From the NCBI GenBank assembly GCA_045602385.1, contig JAZSBL010000023.1, positions 1 through 64,000 of the forward strand: a stretch of 64,000 nt of DNA, in the 5' to 3' direction. The stretch is from SVTX01 sp045602385 (GTDB taxonomy: Bacteria > Bacillota > Clostridia > Oscillospirales > CAG-272). The notes below the pieces were generated by a model. It was given only the letters and a program-made list of their open reading frames with translations, had not been told where the DNA came from and did not search any database. The position numbers were made by a program, and so were the translations under genes. Positions 43,826-52,400 of the stretch are shown here, piece by piece. Within the stretch, counting starts at the first letter, position 1; every line of letters begins with the position of its first letter.

Positions 43826-45244
43826 TTATTTGCCTAACATTGCTCTTATAAGGCTGTTTCGCAGCTTGTTCAAGCTCTCGTCGGTAATATTGTCTATCGT
43901 TGCAAATTCATCTGACGGGGCAGGCATTTTGTCGTTTGTGTGAATAATGATACGTGCAGAAAGATCCACGGTAGTTTCAATTTTCTTTCCTACGTAATTG
44001 ATCTCTGTATGCGTCAGGCGGTCCACGGAGATCGTCGTAGTCTCACGGTCGCCAGACCATTCTCCGACAAGAGCAAGGGTGCTGTCCGCTGTTTTTACAT
44101 TGAGTGAGTAGGAATCCGATTCCTTATTTATTTTAAGAGAGGACTCAAGCAATGATTCGTTTTGACGGGTAGCCGTAACGCATCCTTCGTATGAGAGCTC
44201 GTCGTTCTTTACGGTGTAGCATGCGCTTATATCCATGTATTCAAGTGAGATCTTATCGGCCTTTTTAACTCCGTTTTCGCCGCAATCAAGCATAAACACG
44301 GTTTCACCGTCGACCTCTACCCCGATTTGAAGCAAGGTCGCGCTCAGCCTTTTTGTGGCAATATTTACAGAGATGGTTTGGAAGGTCTCGCAATAGTCTT
44401 TTGCGCTTTCCTCAAGCTCGGAGACATATTTCTTATATGCTTCAAGCGTGTCGCCCTTCAGATCGAGCATGGCGACTGCCGTGCTTTCATGCTCCTCGAC
44501 AAACCTTATTATATCCTCTGAGTCGCACAGATAATTGCACGTATCCTCAATAATGCTTGTCCTGGCGGTCTCGTCTATGACAATAGAGATCATTCTTACA
44601 TCGGTATCCTTGCCGTTAAGGGGGATATCGGTCACGGTGGCTGAGACTTCCGCGTGCTTGATGACTATGCCCCAGATATCCGTCAAGACCTTTGCTATAA
44701 GCTTCTTAGAGTCCTTTTTGGCTTCTTGATCCCCCGCGGCCTCAGCAGTTGCTATCAGACTGTCGAAGGCTTCTTGGTCAAGCGCATATTGTGAGCCTGA
44801 ATCGGGGGCAAATATTGATCTTTTCAGATCGCTTGCAAGCGTGTCAAGGCGCGCGCCGTACGTGCCGCAAAGGATATTATTTTCCTTAAGATATACTGTT
44901 TCGGCGGAAAGATAGGCTTCTCCGTTCATCCGGAAGCTGTTATAGCGCACGTCAAGGCCGCTTAACATAAATGAGTCCTCAGAAAAGTACATTTTTCCCG
45001 CGACACTGATTTTTTTTGGAGATTGCGAGCCGTTTGTTCTAATATCCCCGACCGACAGATCAAGAGAGCCCTCCCGGAGCATGGATACAACCGGCTTTAT
45101 CTCCTCTCTTTCGAGCAGGTCATCCGCAAAGCCCGCGACCGCGCGCACAGCCACGTTTTGGGGAAGATTCAATATTATAAGGACGCTCGCCGCAATCAAA
45201 ATCAACAACGCAATCGCGGAGAGAAGTAATATTCTTTTTTTCAT
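43826..45244 (-). CDS. membrane-anchored protein of unknown function
   Basis: A 472-residue protein with one N-terminal membrane helix (RILLLSAIALLILIAASVLIIL) and a long extracytoplasmic region. That region is built from many predicted beta strands and a central helical stretch (about 235-290). The repeated plan of short strands resembles LolA/YhdP-like or DUF-type cell-envelope proteins, but I make no assignment. It lies 86 bp after the ClC gene in the same direction; co-transcription is possible. Confidence 0.65.
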   Translation of the reverse strand: MKKRILLLSAIALLILIAASVLIILNLPQNVAVRAVAGFADDLLEREEIKPVVSMLREGSLDLSVGDIRTNGSQSPKKISVAGKMYFSEDSFMLSGLDVRYNSFRMNGEAYLSAETVYLKENNILCGTYGARLDTLASDLKRSIFAPDSGSQYALDQEAFDSLIATAEAAGDQEAKKDSKKLIAKVLTDIWGIVIKHAEVSATVTDIPLNGKDTDVRMISIVIDETARTSIIEDTCNYLCDSEDIIRFVEEHESTAVAMLDLKGDTLEAYKKYVSELEESAKDYCETFQTISVNIATKRLSATLLQIGVEVDGETVFMLDCGENGVKKADKISLEYMDISACYTVKNDELSYEGCVTATRQNESLLESSLKINKESDSYSLNVKTADSTLALVGEWSGDRETTTISVDRLTHTEINYVGKKIETTVDLSARIIIHTNDKMPAPSDEFATIDNITDESLNKLRNSLIRAMLGK

Positions 45245-45330
45245 TTTTCCTCCCTGTATTGTAAGGATAATAAACGCGCGAATTGCGAAGCAATGCTGTT
45301 TTTTGTCAGTTTAATTATAGTACGGGGTGA

Positions 45331-46917
45331 CTATTTTTCGGTTATGTTTGCCGCGTCCTCGCCGAGTATTGCGACCAGCTTTTCTTTGGTCGATTTTTCG
45401 TCAAAGGTGGTACAGCGTAAATGCAGAATATCTCCCTCGTGTATTGCTTTGACCGCGCGCTTGTCGCGCATGTCAAGTGGCAGTGTATGCTTGTGTGAAA
45501 GAACGAACGTGCCGTTTGGCCAGAAAATATCACGTATGTGCATGCCCTCTGCAAAGGCATTCTTGCTTACGGTTACGTAGCCTTCCAAAAACTTCTGCTC
45601 TCGGCCCGCATTTATCTCGTGGGCGAGGTTTTCAAGGACTCGGTCGTTAATGGATTCCGCACCGAATATTTCGGTTATAACAAACGCTACGCCCGCCGCG
45701 ATTATGACGAATATCACGTTATCGTAGCAGGAGAGAGCTTCAACCGCGAAGACTATTGCGGTCAGGGGCATTTTCATCATTCCCGCGATGCAGGCGATGA
45801 TTCCGATGATTATGATTACCGTATAATAGGATGGGTCAAGTCCCCAGATCATATCTATTACGGTGGCAATTATGCTTGAAAGAAGCGCGCCTATCGCCAT
45901 CAATGGCAGGAAGATACCGCCTGTTACACGATTGGAATTGGCGAAAAGCGTAAGCGTAGAGCGGACTACCAAAAGCAGGAAAAGTATTAAAAGGGGAGTT
46001 TTTACGTTGATAAGATCAAGTATCAGCTCGTGACCTGTGGAGATGGTAGAGAATGATATTAGTCCTGCGGCAAACGTTAGCGCAAACACGCTGAAAATGC
46101 GCAGGCCGTGAGGTATGCCGTTCAAGATCTTATTGGAAAACTTGAATATTACCTTATAATAGGTCAGGAAAAGGACCGCGAAAAGTCCCATTACCATGCC
46201 GACAAGCAGAGGTATCCACACGTCTTTGATAGAGAGCGTGGGGAGCTGCATTGCAGGGAAGAGCGTTTTGCTGACGCCGAGGATCGGCGCAACTATTTCG
46301 GTAGTCATGCACGCGAACATTACCGATGTAGAGGCGATCATAAGTATCATGGGAGATATGCGCTGATGCGCCTCCTCAATCGCGAAGAGAATACCCGATA
46401 TGGGTGCGCCTGTCGCAACTGCAAAGCCGGAGCATGCTCCGCCCGTCATCGAATATCTGTCCCACGCGCGGTGCTTTTTGCCAAATGAATACACGCTGCC
46501 GCGTCCGATTGCTACGCCCATCTGGACCGAGGGTCCCTCGTTTCCAAGCGGCACGCCGATGAAAAATGACACAAGCGACATGGAGAATATTCCTATAAGG
46601 TTTCGCAGCCACTTGAATGATATTATTCCGCGCAAAATACCGATAGAGGTCGGAATTCCACCTCCGCGAAGATTGGGTATGCGCTTATATATGTACGCGA
46701 ACAGAAATGCGGGGACGATGAAGGCGATAAGCGCTATGGGAATGATATAGAGATGCTCACCTACAAAGTGGTAGCTTTTCTCGGAAAAAGTGATGATATA
46801 CTTTGCGCACGCCTTATATAGGTTGACGGCGAGTGAGGTCAGGACACCCGTCAGCGCGCCAAAACAAACTGCGGGCAATATTGAATTAAAAAATGAATTC
46901 CAGGACTTTGATTTCAT
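45331..46917 (-). CDS. ClC-family chloride channel/antiporter with RCK-type C-domain
   Basis: A 528-residue membrane protein. The anion filter motifs GVPLGNEGPSVQMG (GxEGP) and GAPISGILFAIEE, and the later GGIFLPLMAIGA, are ClC signatures. The gating glutamate is present in GNEGP. The last 75 residues form a TrkA_C/RCK-like soluble domain. The ATG at 46917 follows GGGAGAAG; a 32-codon upstream extension has no ribosome site. Confidence 0.92.
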   Translation of the reverse strand: MKSKSWNSFFNSILPAVCFGALTGVLTSLAVNLYKACAKYIITFSEKSYHFVGEHLYIIPIALIAFIVPAFLFAYIYKRIPNLRGGGIPTSIGILRGIISFKWLRNLIGIFSMSLVSFFIGVPLGNEGPSVQMGVAIGRGSVYSFGKKHRAWDRYSMTGGACSGFAVATGAPISGILFAIEEAHQRISPMILMIASTSVMFACMTTEIVAPILGVSKTLFPAMQLPTLSIKDVWIPLLVGMVMGLFAVLFLTYYKVIFKFSNKILNGIPHGLRIFSVFALTFAAGLISFSTISTGHELILDLINVKTPLLILFLLLVVRSTLTLFANSNRVTGGIFLPLMAIGALLSSIIATVIDMIWGLDPSYYTVIIIIGIIACIAGMMKMPLTAIVFAVEALSCYDNVIFVIIAAGVAFVITEIFGAESINDRVLENLAHEINAGREQKFLEGYVTVSKNAFAEGMHIRDIFWPNGTFVLSHKHTLPLDMRDKRAVKAIHEGDILHLRCTTFDEKSTKEKLVAILGEDAANITEK

Positions 46918-47028
46918 GGCTTCTCCCGTGGTGTTGTGTGTATTCCACGCCGCGCGGCGGGGAAGGTATAGGTATATTTTAGCATATTTTGGAGAAAAAA
47001 TCAAGACTCCCAAGCTAAAGCCGGAGCA

Positions 47029-47169
47029 TCAAATCAATATAATATAAAATGCTTTGCAATGGTTGATACTGCCTTCTCTCAAATTTCTCTGCCGACAATT
47101 CTCTAAATACTGGTTACAGCCCTCCTCAAAAGTGAGCGTTACACCCCTTGCCATTTTTATCTTTTGCAT
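47029..47169 (-). pseudogene. truncated tyrosine-recombinase (integrase) N-terminus
   Basis: A 46-codon frame with AAGGAGG upstream. It begins MQKIKMARGVTLTFEEGCNQ and continues YLENCRQRNLREGSINH, the typical SAM-like core-binding start of phage/ICE integrases. It stops after IILI, and no catalytic domain follows. It is a remnant of an integrated element beside other accessory genes. Confidence 0.7.
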
Positions 47170-47224
47170 CGCAAAATCCTCCTTATTTGCGTATTTATAG
47201 AAATATATTTAATCACCATTGTAT

Positions 47225-47253
47225 ATTGCATTTTGCCAAAATTTGTGCTATAA
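47225..47253 (+). promoter_or_regulatory. SigA promoter of the SDR gene
   Basis: TTGCAT, a 17-bp spacer and TATAAT lie 38 bp before the start codon. Confidence 0.75.
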
Positions 47254-47291
47254 TGATTTTGTCAAAAAACAACATGATAGGAGAAAATGAC

Positions 47292-48128
47292 ATGTCAAAC
47301 GTATGTGTAATCACCGGTGGCGGAAGCGGTATGGGCTTCGAGGCTGCAAAATTTATGCCTAAGGATAAAATAATCGTTATTTCCGGCAGAACTCTTGCAA
47401 AGCTTGAGGGCGCAGTTGCAGAATTAAAGGCTCTTGGATACGAGGCGTATGCAAAGGTATGCGATACCTCCAAGCGAGAAAGCGTTAAGGTGCTTGCAGA
47501 ATATGCGGCATCTCTCGGCGAAATCAAAAACGTAATCAACTCTGCAGGTGTTTCTCCGGCAATGAAGGGCACTCCTGAGGGAATCCTTCGCATCAATGCA
47601 CTTGGAACTGTTTACGTAAATCAGGAGTTTTCAAAGCTGATGGGGGCGGGAAGTGTTATCGTTGATGTTTCGTCTAACTCTGCGTACATTCTCCCTTCGT
47701 TCATCATCAACAAGAAGCACTACGTGTTCGCTGAAACCAACGAAGAATTGTTCCTCAAGAAGCTCGTTAAGAAGAGCGGAATGGCAAAGGGTGAATATCA
47801 GCAGAAGGGCTTTGCATACTCGCTTTCCAAGAACTTCGTGGTTTGGTATGCTAAAAAGTGCGCGTTTGAGTACGGCCTTCGCGGAATTCGCGTAGTATCC
47901 CTCAGCCCCGGACTTATTGCAACCGATATGGGTAACCTTGAAAAAGAGGACGGCGGAATGCTTATTCCTTTCTCCGCAGAAGAGAGAATGGGTAAGCCCG
48001 AGGAGCTTGGATTTGCACTTGCAACTGTTGCTGATGAGCGCAACGGATACCTTGCAGGCGTTGACGTTCTTTGCGATGGCGGAAGCACTAACGGTATGAA
48101 GGAATTCAAAAAGTCCAAGAAGAAATAA
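47292..48128 (+). CDS. short-chain dehydrogenase/reductase
   Basis: A 278-residue SDR oxidoreductase. The cofactor motif TGGGSGMG is at residues 8-15. The NSAG motif, the catalytic Ser in VDVSSNSAY, and Tyr/Lys in YSLSKN are in place. The C-terminus (NGYLAGVDVLCDGGSTNG) is typical. The start at 47292 follows AGGAG; the open frame extends 48 codons upstream across the promoter. The substrate is unknown. It lies in the accessory stretch between the integrase remnant and the duplicated gene end. Confidence 0.9.
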   Translation: MSNVCVITGGGSGMGFEAAKFMPKDKIIVISGRTLAKLEGAVAELKALGYEAYAKVCDTSKRESVKVLAEYAASLGEIKNVINSAGVSPAMKGTPEGILRINALGTVYVNQEFSKLMGAGSVIVDVSSNSAYILPSFIINKKHYVFAETNEELFLKKLVKKSGMAKGEYQQKGFAYSLSKNFVVWYAKKCAFEYGLRGIRVVSLSPGLIATDMGNLEKEDGGMLIPFSAEERMGKPEELGFALATVADERNGYLAGVDVLCDGGSTNGMKEFKKSKKK

Positions 48129-48160
48129 TTCCAAATTACAATAGCAAGATGATAAAAATA

Positions 48161-48209
48161 TTGGACACATCATAAGCGAAAATACGTTTATGATGTGTCC
48201 AACTTTTTT
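48161..48209 (+). terminator. terminator of the SDR gene
   Basis: A 15-bp stem (48161-48175/48188-48202) is followed by six T. Strong. Confidence 0.9.
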
Positions 48210-48284
48210 ATTTGTGATTTTGGGCGAAATGAGTTTTACAAAGCTTTCATAAAGCCCTGCAAACCTCAAAAAGCCTTACGCCGC

Positions 48285-48343
48285 AAGGATTACTTGCTTG
48301 CTTCTTCGATAGCAACTGCAACAGCAACGGTCATACCAACCAT
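48285..48343 (-). pseudogene. duplicated 3' end of the GGGtGRT gene
   Basis: These 59 bp match 49592-49650 at 55 positions and encode the same last 17 residues, MVGMTVAVAVAIEEASK, plus stop. All four differences are silent third-position changes. The rest of the gene is missing here. It looks like the displaced end of a gene copy left by integration or recombination. Confidence 0.85.
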
Positions 48344-48346
48344 AAA

Positions 48347-48589
48347 TTATTTTATTTCTTGCTCCAAATTATCAAAAAGAGGAGATGTGAAGAAGTCGAG
48401 AATGGTAATCTCCAATCCGTCGCAGATTTTTTGAACGGTTGAGACCGTGGTTGTAGCATTGGGTCTGCTAATAACGTTATTCAAGGTCGACTGCGTGATA
48501 CCGCAGATAGTGGATAGCTTATTCAAAGTAATATTGTTTTGTTGACACAACTCCAAAATACGCAACTTCACCGCTTCGTTAACTCTCAT
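48347..48589 (-). CDS. XRE-family helix-turn-helix repressor
   Basis: An 80-residue protein made almost wholly of a Cro/C1-type DNA-binding domain (ILELCQQNNITLNKLSTICG, ITQSTLNNVISRPN, VQKICDGLEITILDFF). It is divergent from a small RHH gene. Several AACTC-N4-GRGTT sites lie between them, one just before its own start codon, so it probably controls both directions. Confidence 0.88.
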   Translation of the reverse strand: MRVNEAVKLRILELCQQNNITLNKLSTICGITQSTLNNVISRPNATTTVSTVQKICDGLEITILDFFTSPLFDNLEQEIK

Positions 48590-48599
48590 TTCGCTCTCC

Positions 48600-48712
48600 T
48601 AACTCAAATGGGTTAACTATATTTTACCCCATAAAAAGACAAAAAATTACCCTTTTAGGGTTGACAAACTCAAAAGGGTGTGTTATAATGGCAACATAAC
48701 TCAAAAGAGTTA
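48600..48712. promoter_or_regulatory. cluster of operators between the XRE and RHH genes
   Basis: Sites: AACTCAAATGGGTT (48601-48614), AACTCAAAAGGGTG (48667-48680) and AACTCAAAAGAGTT (48698-48711). A degenerate palindrome ACCCTTTTAGGGT lies around 48649-48661. All share the AACTC-N4-GRGTT pattern. They sit over or beside the promoter boxes, as expected for an autoregulating repressor. Confidence 0.75.
48661..48689 (+). promoter_or_regulatory. SigA promoter of the RHH-lipoprotein unit
   Basis: TTGACA, a 17-bp spacer and TATAAT. One operator fills the spacer and another follows the -10 box. Confidence 0.88.
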
Positions 48713-48742
48713 ACTTAAACTATCTTTCCGGAGGAGAATCAA

Positions 48743-48883
48743 ATGTCAAAACAAATCACATTTAACCACAATGATCAGGAACTGATCAAACAAATTGAGG
48801 AATTTCAAAAATCGAGTGGACTACCATCCTTCATATCTGCTGTGCGAAAGCTTTGCGCGGATGCTCTTCAACTTAAAAAATAA
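48743..48883 (+). CDS. small ribbon-helix-helix-like protein
   Basis: A 46-residue protein: a short strand (KQITFNHNDQEL), a helix (IKQIEEFQKS), a turn SGLPS and a second helix (FISAVRKLCADALQL). The plan matches RHH DNA-binding proteins of the CopG/MobC type, such as plasmid or toxin-antitoxin regulators. CCGGAGGAG precedes the ATG and a repressed promoter drives it. The gene is too short for most gene finders. No toxin partner is obvious. Confidence 0.65.
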   Translation: MSKQITFNHNDQELIKQIEEFQKSSGLPSFISAVRKLCADALQLKK

Positions 48884-48905
48884 CAAAATAATTGGAGGAA
48901 ATGAA

Positions 48906-49472
48906 ATGAAAAAGCATTTTAAACTATTGTCTTTAGTATTGTCTTTTGTTGTTGTTTTATGTTCAATATCATTTACTTCTTGCGTATCTGAAGAAGAAAC
49001 GAAAACAGCACTGACTTTAGAAAATGTAGAAGATTATTTGACTATTAATGATGAAATATTAGATTATAATATTGATGTAGAATATGATTCCATCTATGGA
49101 CTCCGCATTCCAAATTATGATGATAGCTACGGAAAAGCACAAATTGTCATAAATAAAAAATCATCCAATTTGAGTTTTGAAGATGTTGAACTTAAATTAA
49201 GGGTATCTGTGGACGCTAACAATCCATATCCATGGCAATTCAAGAACAACAATTCCGTTGAAAATTATGAGTATAACGGCAAGGTATATAAAGATATGCT
49301 CGAAAACTGCACTTATCTTAATTTAACAATACCATATACAGGTGAATATTCCAAAGATTTAGACTTAATAATTGGTCGAAACCAAGACAGCAAATCTTTA
49401 CTCGACACAAGCGACTTAAAATCCCTATCAATAAAAATTATCAGTGTTAGCGGATATGTCATAGAAGAATAA
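48906..49472 (+). CDS. small exported lipoprotein of unknown function
   Basis: A 188-residue protein with a signal peptide and lipobox FTSC. A mostly beta-strand domain rich in Asn, Asp and Tyr follows. GGAGG lies seven bases before ATG 48906. Very AT-rich compared with flanking genes, so probably imported. It follows the RHH gene after 22 bp, in one transcript ending at a hairpin. Confidence 0.7.
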   Translation: MKKHFKLLSLVLSFVVVLCSISFTSCVSEEETKTALTLENVEDYLTINDEILDYNIDVEYDSIYGLRIPNYDDSYGKAQIVINKKSSNLSFEDVELKLRVSVDANNPYPWQFKNNNSVENYEYNGKVYKDMLENCTYLNLTIPYTGEYSKDLDLIIGRNQDSKSLLDTSDLKSLSIKIISVSGYVIEE

Positions 49473-49478
49473 TAGACA

Positions 49479-49511
49479 AAAAGCAGAAACCAGCACGGTT
49501 TCTGCTTTTTA
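49479..49511 (+). terminator. terminator of the RHH-lipoprotein unit
   Basis: A 13-bp stem (49479-49491/49498-49510) ends in T. Confidence 0.85.
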
Positions 49512-49596
49512 ATTAAATTAAGATTTTTCAAAAGCATCCTTACCTAGTCCGCGGATGACCGATGGTCTCCCCTACGAAACCATTATAAATTAAGGA

Positions 49597-50595
49597 TTAC
49601 TTGCTTGCCTCTTCGATAGCAACAGCAACCGCAACGGTCATACCGACCATGGGGTTGTTACCTGCGCCGATAAGTCCCATCATCTCTACGTGTGCGGGAA
49701 CGGAGGAGGAGCCTGCGAACTGTGCGTCGGAGTGCATTCTTCCCATTGTGTCCGTCATACCGTAGCTGGAGGGGCCTGCAGCCATGTTATCGGGGTGAAG
49801 TGTACGGCCTGTTCCGCCGCCCGATGCAACAGAGAAGTAGCTTACGCCGTTCTCAACTGCCCACTTCTTATATGTTCCTGCAACGGGATGCTGGAAGCGT
49901 GTGGGGTTGGTGGAGTTACCTGTAATGGAAACGCCAACGTTCTCAAGCTTCATGATAGCAACGCCCTCGGGAACGTTGTCAGAGCCGTAGCATCTTACGT
50001 CTGCTCTGGGACCCTTGGAGAAGGGAACCTCGCGAACGATAGTAACTTCCTCTGTGTAGGGATCAAACTTTGTCTCTACGTATGTGAAGCCGTTGATTCT
50101 GGAAATTATGTAAGCTGCGTCCTTACCAAGACCGTTGAGGATAACGCGGAGGGGCTTTACGCGAACCTTGTTTGCGTTAAGTGCGATCTTGATCGCGCCC
50201 TCTGCAGCCGCAAAGGACTCGTGGCCGGCGAGGAAGCAGAAGCACTCTGTCTCCTCGGAAAGAAGCATCTTGCCGAGATTACCGTGGCCGAGACCAACCT
50301 TTCTGTTCTCTGCAACAGAACCGGGAATGCAGAAGGACTGAAGACCGATACCGATAGCGGCAGCGGCGTCAGCAGCCTTTGTGCAGCCCTTCTTGATTGC
50401 GATAGCTGCGCCTACTGTGTATGCCCACTTTGCGTTCTCAAAGCAGATGGGCTGTGTTTCCTCGACGATCTTGTAGGGATCGATGCCCTTAGCATCGCAG
50501 ATCTCCTTGCACTCGTCGATGGAGTTGATACCGAATTCCTTAAGAGCGGCGAGTATTTTCGCTTCTCTTCTTTCGTAACCTTCAAACTTAGCCAT
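49597..50595 (-). CDS. GGGtGRT family protein
   Basis: A 332-residue conserved protein of the clostridial GGGtGRT family, named for the motif ASGGGTGRT, visible here in SVASGGGTGRTLHPD. Other conserved stretches are CIPGSVAENRKVGLGHGNLGKMLL and EETECFCFLAGHESFAAAEG. The gene always seems to travel with the NifU-like protein encoded just upstream (18-bp gap). The biochemical role is not known to me. Its last 54 coding bases are duplicated at 48290-48343. Confidence 0.88.
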   Translation of the reverse strand: MAKFEGYERREAKILAALKEFGINSIDECKEICDAKGIDPYKIVEETQPICFENAKWAYTVGAAIAIKKGCTKAADAAAAIGIGLQSFCIPGSVAENRKVGLGHGNLGKMLLSEETECFCFLAGHESFAAAEGAIKIALNANKVRVKPLRVILNGLGKDAAYIISRINGFTYVETKFDPYTEEVTIVREVPFSKGPRADVRCYGSDNVPEGVAIMKLENVGVSITGNSTNPTRFQHPVAGTYKKWAVENGVSYFSVASGGGTGRTLHPDNMAAGPSSYGMTDTMGRMHSDAQFAGSSSVPAHVEMMGLIGAGNNPMVGMTVAVAVAIEEASK

Positions 50596-50613
50596 TATAC
50601 TCTACCTCCTTAA

Positions 50614-51327
50614 TTATTCCTTGCGGGGATCAATGTACTTTGCAGCGTCATTGAATCTACCGTATGTACCCTTAGCCTTCTCATATGCCTCGTTGGGCTC
50701 CATGCCCTTCTTGATCATATCGGTCATCTTGCCGAGGGATACGAACTCATAACCGATAACCTCGTTGTTCTCGTCAAGAGCCATTCTTGTGCAGTAGCCC
50801 TCTGTCATCTCAAGGTATCTTACGCCCTTTTCCTTGGTGGCGTACATTGTACCTACCATGCTTCGCTCACCCTTACCGAGGTCTTCCATACCAGCGCCGA
50901 TTACAAGGCCGCCCTCAGAGAATGCGGACTGGCTTCTTCCGTAAACGATCTGGAGGAAGAGCTCACGCATTGCTGTATTGATAGCGTCGCAAACGAGGTC
51001 TGTGTTAAGCGCCTCAAGAATTGTCTTGCCGGGGAGGATCTCTGCCGCCATTGCTGCAGAGTGAGTCATACCGGAGCATCCGATAGTCTCAACCAATGCT
51101 TCCTCAATGATACCGTTCTTAACGTTAAGAGAAAGCTTACAAGCGCCCTGCTGAGGTGCGCACCAGCCTACACCGTGTGTGTATGCGGAAATGTCTGTAA
51201 TCTGCTTTGCCTGAACCCACTTGCCCTCTTCCGGGATAGGAGCGGGACCGTGATCGCAACCCTTTTGAACCTTGCACATGTGCTGAACTTCGAGGCTCTG
51301 TGCATAAGGAAATTCACTTACGTTCAT
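50614..51327 (-). CDS. NifU-like iron-sulfur scaffold paired with GGGtGRT
   Basis: A 237-residue protein containing a NifU/IscU-type fold (CKLSLNVKNGIIEEALVETIGCSGMTHSAAMAAEIL). The conserved Cys residues lie in GVGWCAPQQGAC and IGCSG. An N-terminal extension carries further cysteines (MCKVQKGCDHG). It probably holds or passes an iron-sulfur cluster to its partner; this is inference from the fold and the fixed pairing. Confidence 0.82.
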   Translation of the reverse strand: MNVSEFPYAQSLEVQHMCKVQKGCDHGPAPIPEEGKWVQAKQITDISAYTHGVGWCAPQQGACKLSLNVKNGIIEEALVETIGCSGMTHSAAMAAEILPGKTILEALNTDLVCDAINTAMRELFLQIVYGRSQSAFSEGGLVIGAGMEDLGKGERSMVGTMYATKEKGVRYLEMTEGYCTRMALDENNEVIGYEFVSLGKMTDMIKKGMEPNEAYEKAKGTYGRFNDAAKYIDPRKE

Positions 51328-51353
51328 GTTTTATTTCTCCTTTTGAAGTTGAT

Positions 51354-51641
51354 CTCAGACCGGCTAAAATTTCCCAAATGCGTCAGTTGCTATATGCAGG
51401 CAAGCCTGCATGGCGAGTTTGCTTCGCAACCTATTCGCCCTCGAGTGCAGCTTGACGTAGGGAACTACGTCTGCGCTTTGCCCTCTCCGGTGCGCCTTGC
51501 CTTTGAAAATTTCATCTCGGTCTTTTGTTTGTACTATTTAGTATTTGCTTCACCGTCGAGGAACGGACTATGGATTTAATCATTATTCCACACGATTGTG
51601 AAGTTTCTTTGCCTACTTTCTTTTCAAAGAAAGTAGGGAGC
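51354..51641. repeat. intergenic region of nested palindromes
   Basis: No gene is seen. AGACCGGCTAAAATTTC (51357-51373) and GAAAATTTCATCTCGGTCT (about 51504-51522) are imperfect inverted arms. Between them are the hairpins ATGCAGGC/GCCTGCAT (51394-51411) and GACGTAG/CTACGTC (51453-51470). A further hairpin, CCTACTTTCTTT with AAAGAAAGTAGG, lies at about 51612-51637 and may terminate pduL. It looks like a dispersed palindromic repeat. Confidence 0.45.
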
Positions 51642-52217
51642 TTACTTAATGATCTCGCCGTAAACCTCGCCGAATGCGCAAGCTGCGTTGCACTCGTCGG
51701 TATCGATATGCATAGCGAAGGCGTACGCGTCGGAAACGCGGCAAACTACGTCGTCAAAGATAGTAGTTCTGTCGCTGTCGATCTTAACCTTAACGATCTG
51801 CTTATCTGCGATACCCATCTCGTTTGCGGTAGCGGTATCAAAGTGAATATGGCGCTTTGCGATGATGCAGCCCTCGGAAATATCAAACTCACCCGCGGGG
51901 CCTACCATTTTAACACCGGGAGTGCCTGCAACGTCACCGGATTCACGAACCGGAACGGCCTTAAGACCGAGAACGCGCGCATCGGTAAAGGAAAGCTCTA
52001 CCTGATTTGCCTTTCTCGTAGGACCGAGAACCGAAAGCATAAGCTCGCCCTTAGGACCAACGACCTTGATCTTATCGTTAGCTGCAGCGAACTGATCGGG
52101 CTGGGAGAGCATCTTCTTGGGCTCGAGCTTTGCGCCCTCACCGTAAAGAGCCGCAACAGCCTCATCTGTCAAGTGAATGTGTCTTGCGCTTGTTTCAACA
52201 AGAACCTTTTTTGACAT
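51642..52217 (-). CDS. PduL-type phosphate acyltransferase
   Basis: A 191-residue enzyme of the PduL family, exchanging phosphate and CoA on acetyl or propionyl groups. The two zinc-binding His motifs are SARHIHLTDEAV near the start and AKRHIHFD. GPKGELMLSVLGPTRKANQVELS is also typical. No microcompartment shell genes or N-terminal encapsulation peptide are present, so it probably serves ordinary acetate metabolism. Confidence 0.92.
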   Translation of the reverse strand: MSKKVLVETSARHIHLTDEAVAALYGEGAKLEPKKMLSQPDQFAAANDKIKVVGPKGELMLSVLGPTRKANQVELSFTDARVLGLKAVPVRESGDVAGTPGVKMVGPAGEFDISEGCIIAKRHIHFDTATANEMGIADKQIVKVKIDSDRTTIFDDVVCRVSDAYAFAMHIDTDECNAACAFGEVYGEIIK

Positions 52218-52400
52218 AGTTGTTACCTCACTTTATATTGTTTTTTTAAATTTTTTCGTCAACAGGGCATAGTTACCCCATTCGGATACATTATATCACT
52301 TTTTTCGTGCTTTGTAAAGATTATTTTTGAATAAATGTATAAGATTAGATGCAATTTTTCTTGGCAATACTTATAAACAACGAAGTTCGTGGAGAAAAAT

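Noticed and set aside
49690..50613. 307-residue plus-strand reading frame opposite the GGGtGRT gene
   Set aside because: It mirrors the real minus-strand gene, is cysteine-rich without motifs and lacks a ribosome site.
51642..52217. Bacterial microcompartment operon (pdu)
   Set aside because: Only pduL is present; no shell proteins or encapsulation peptide.
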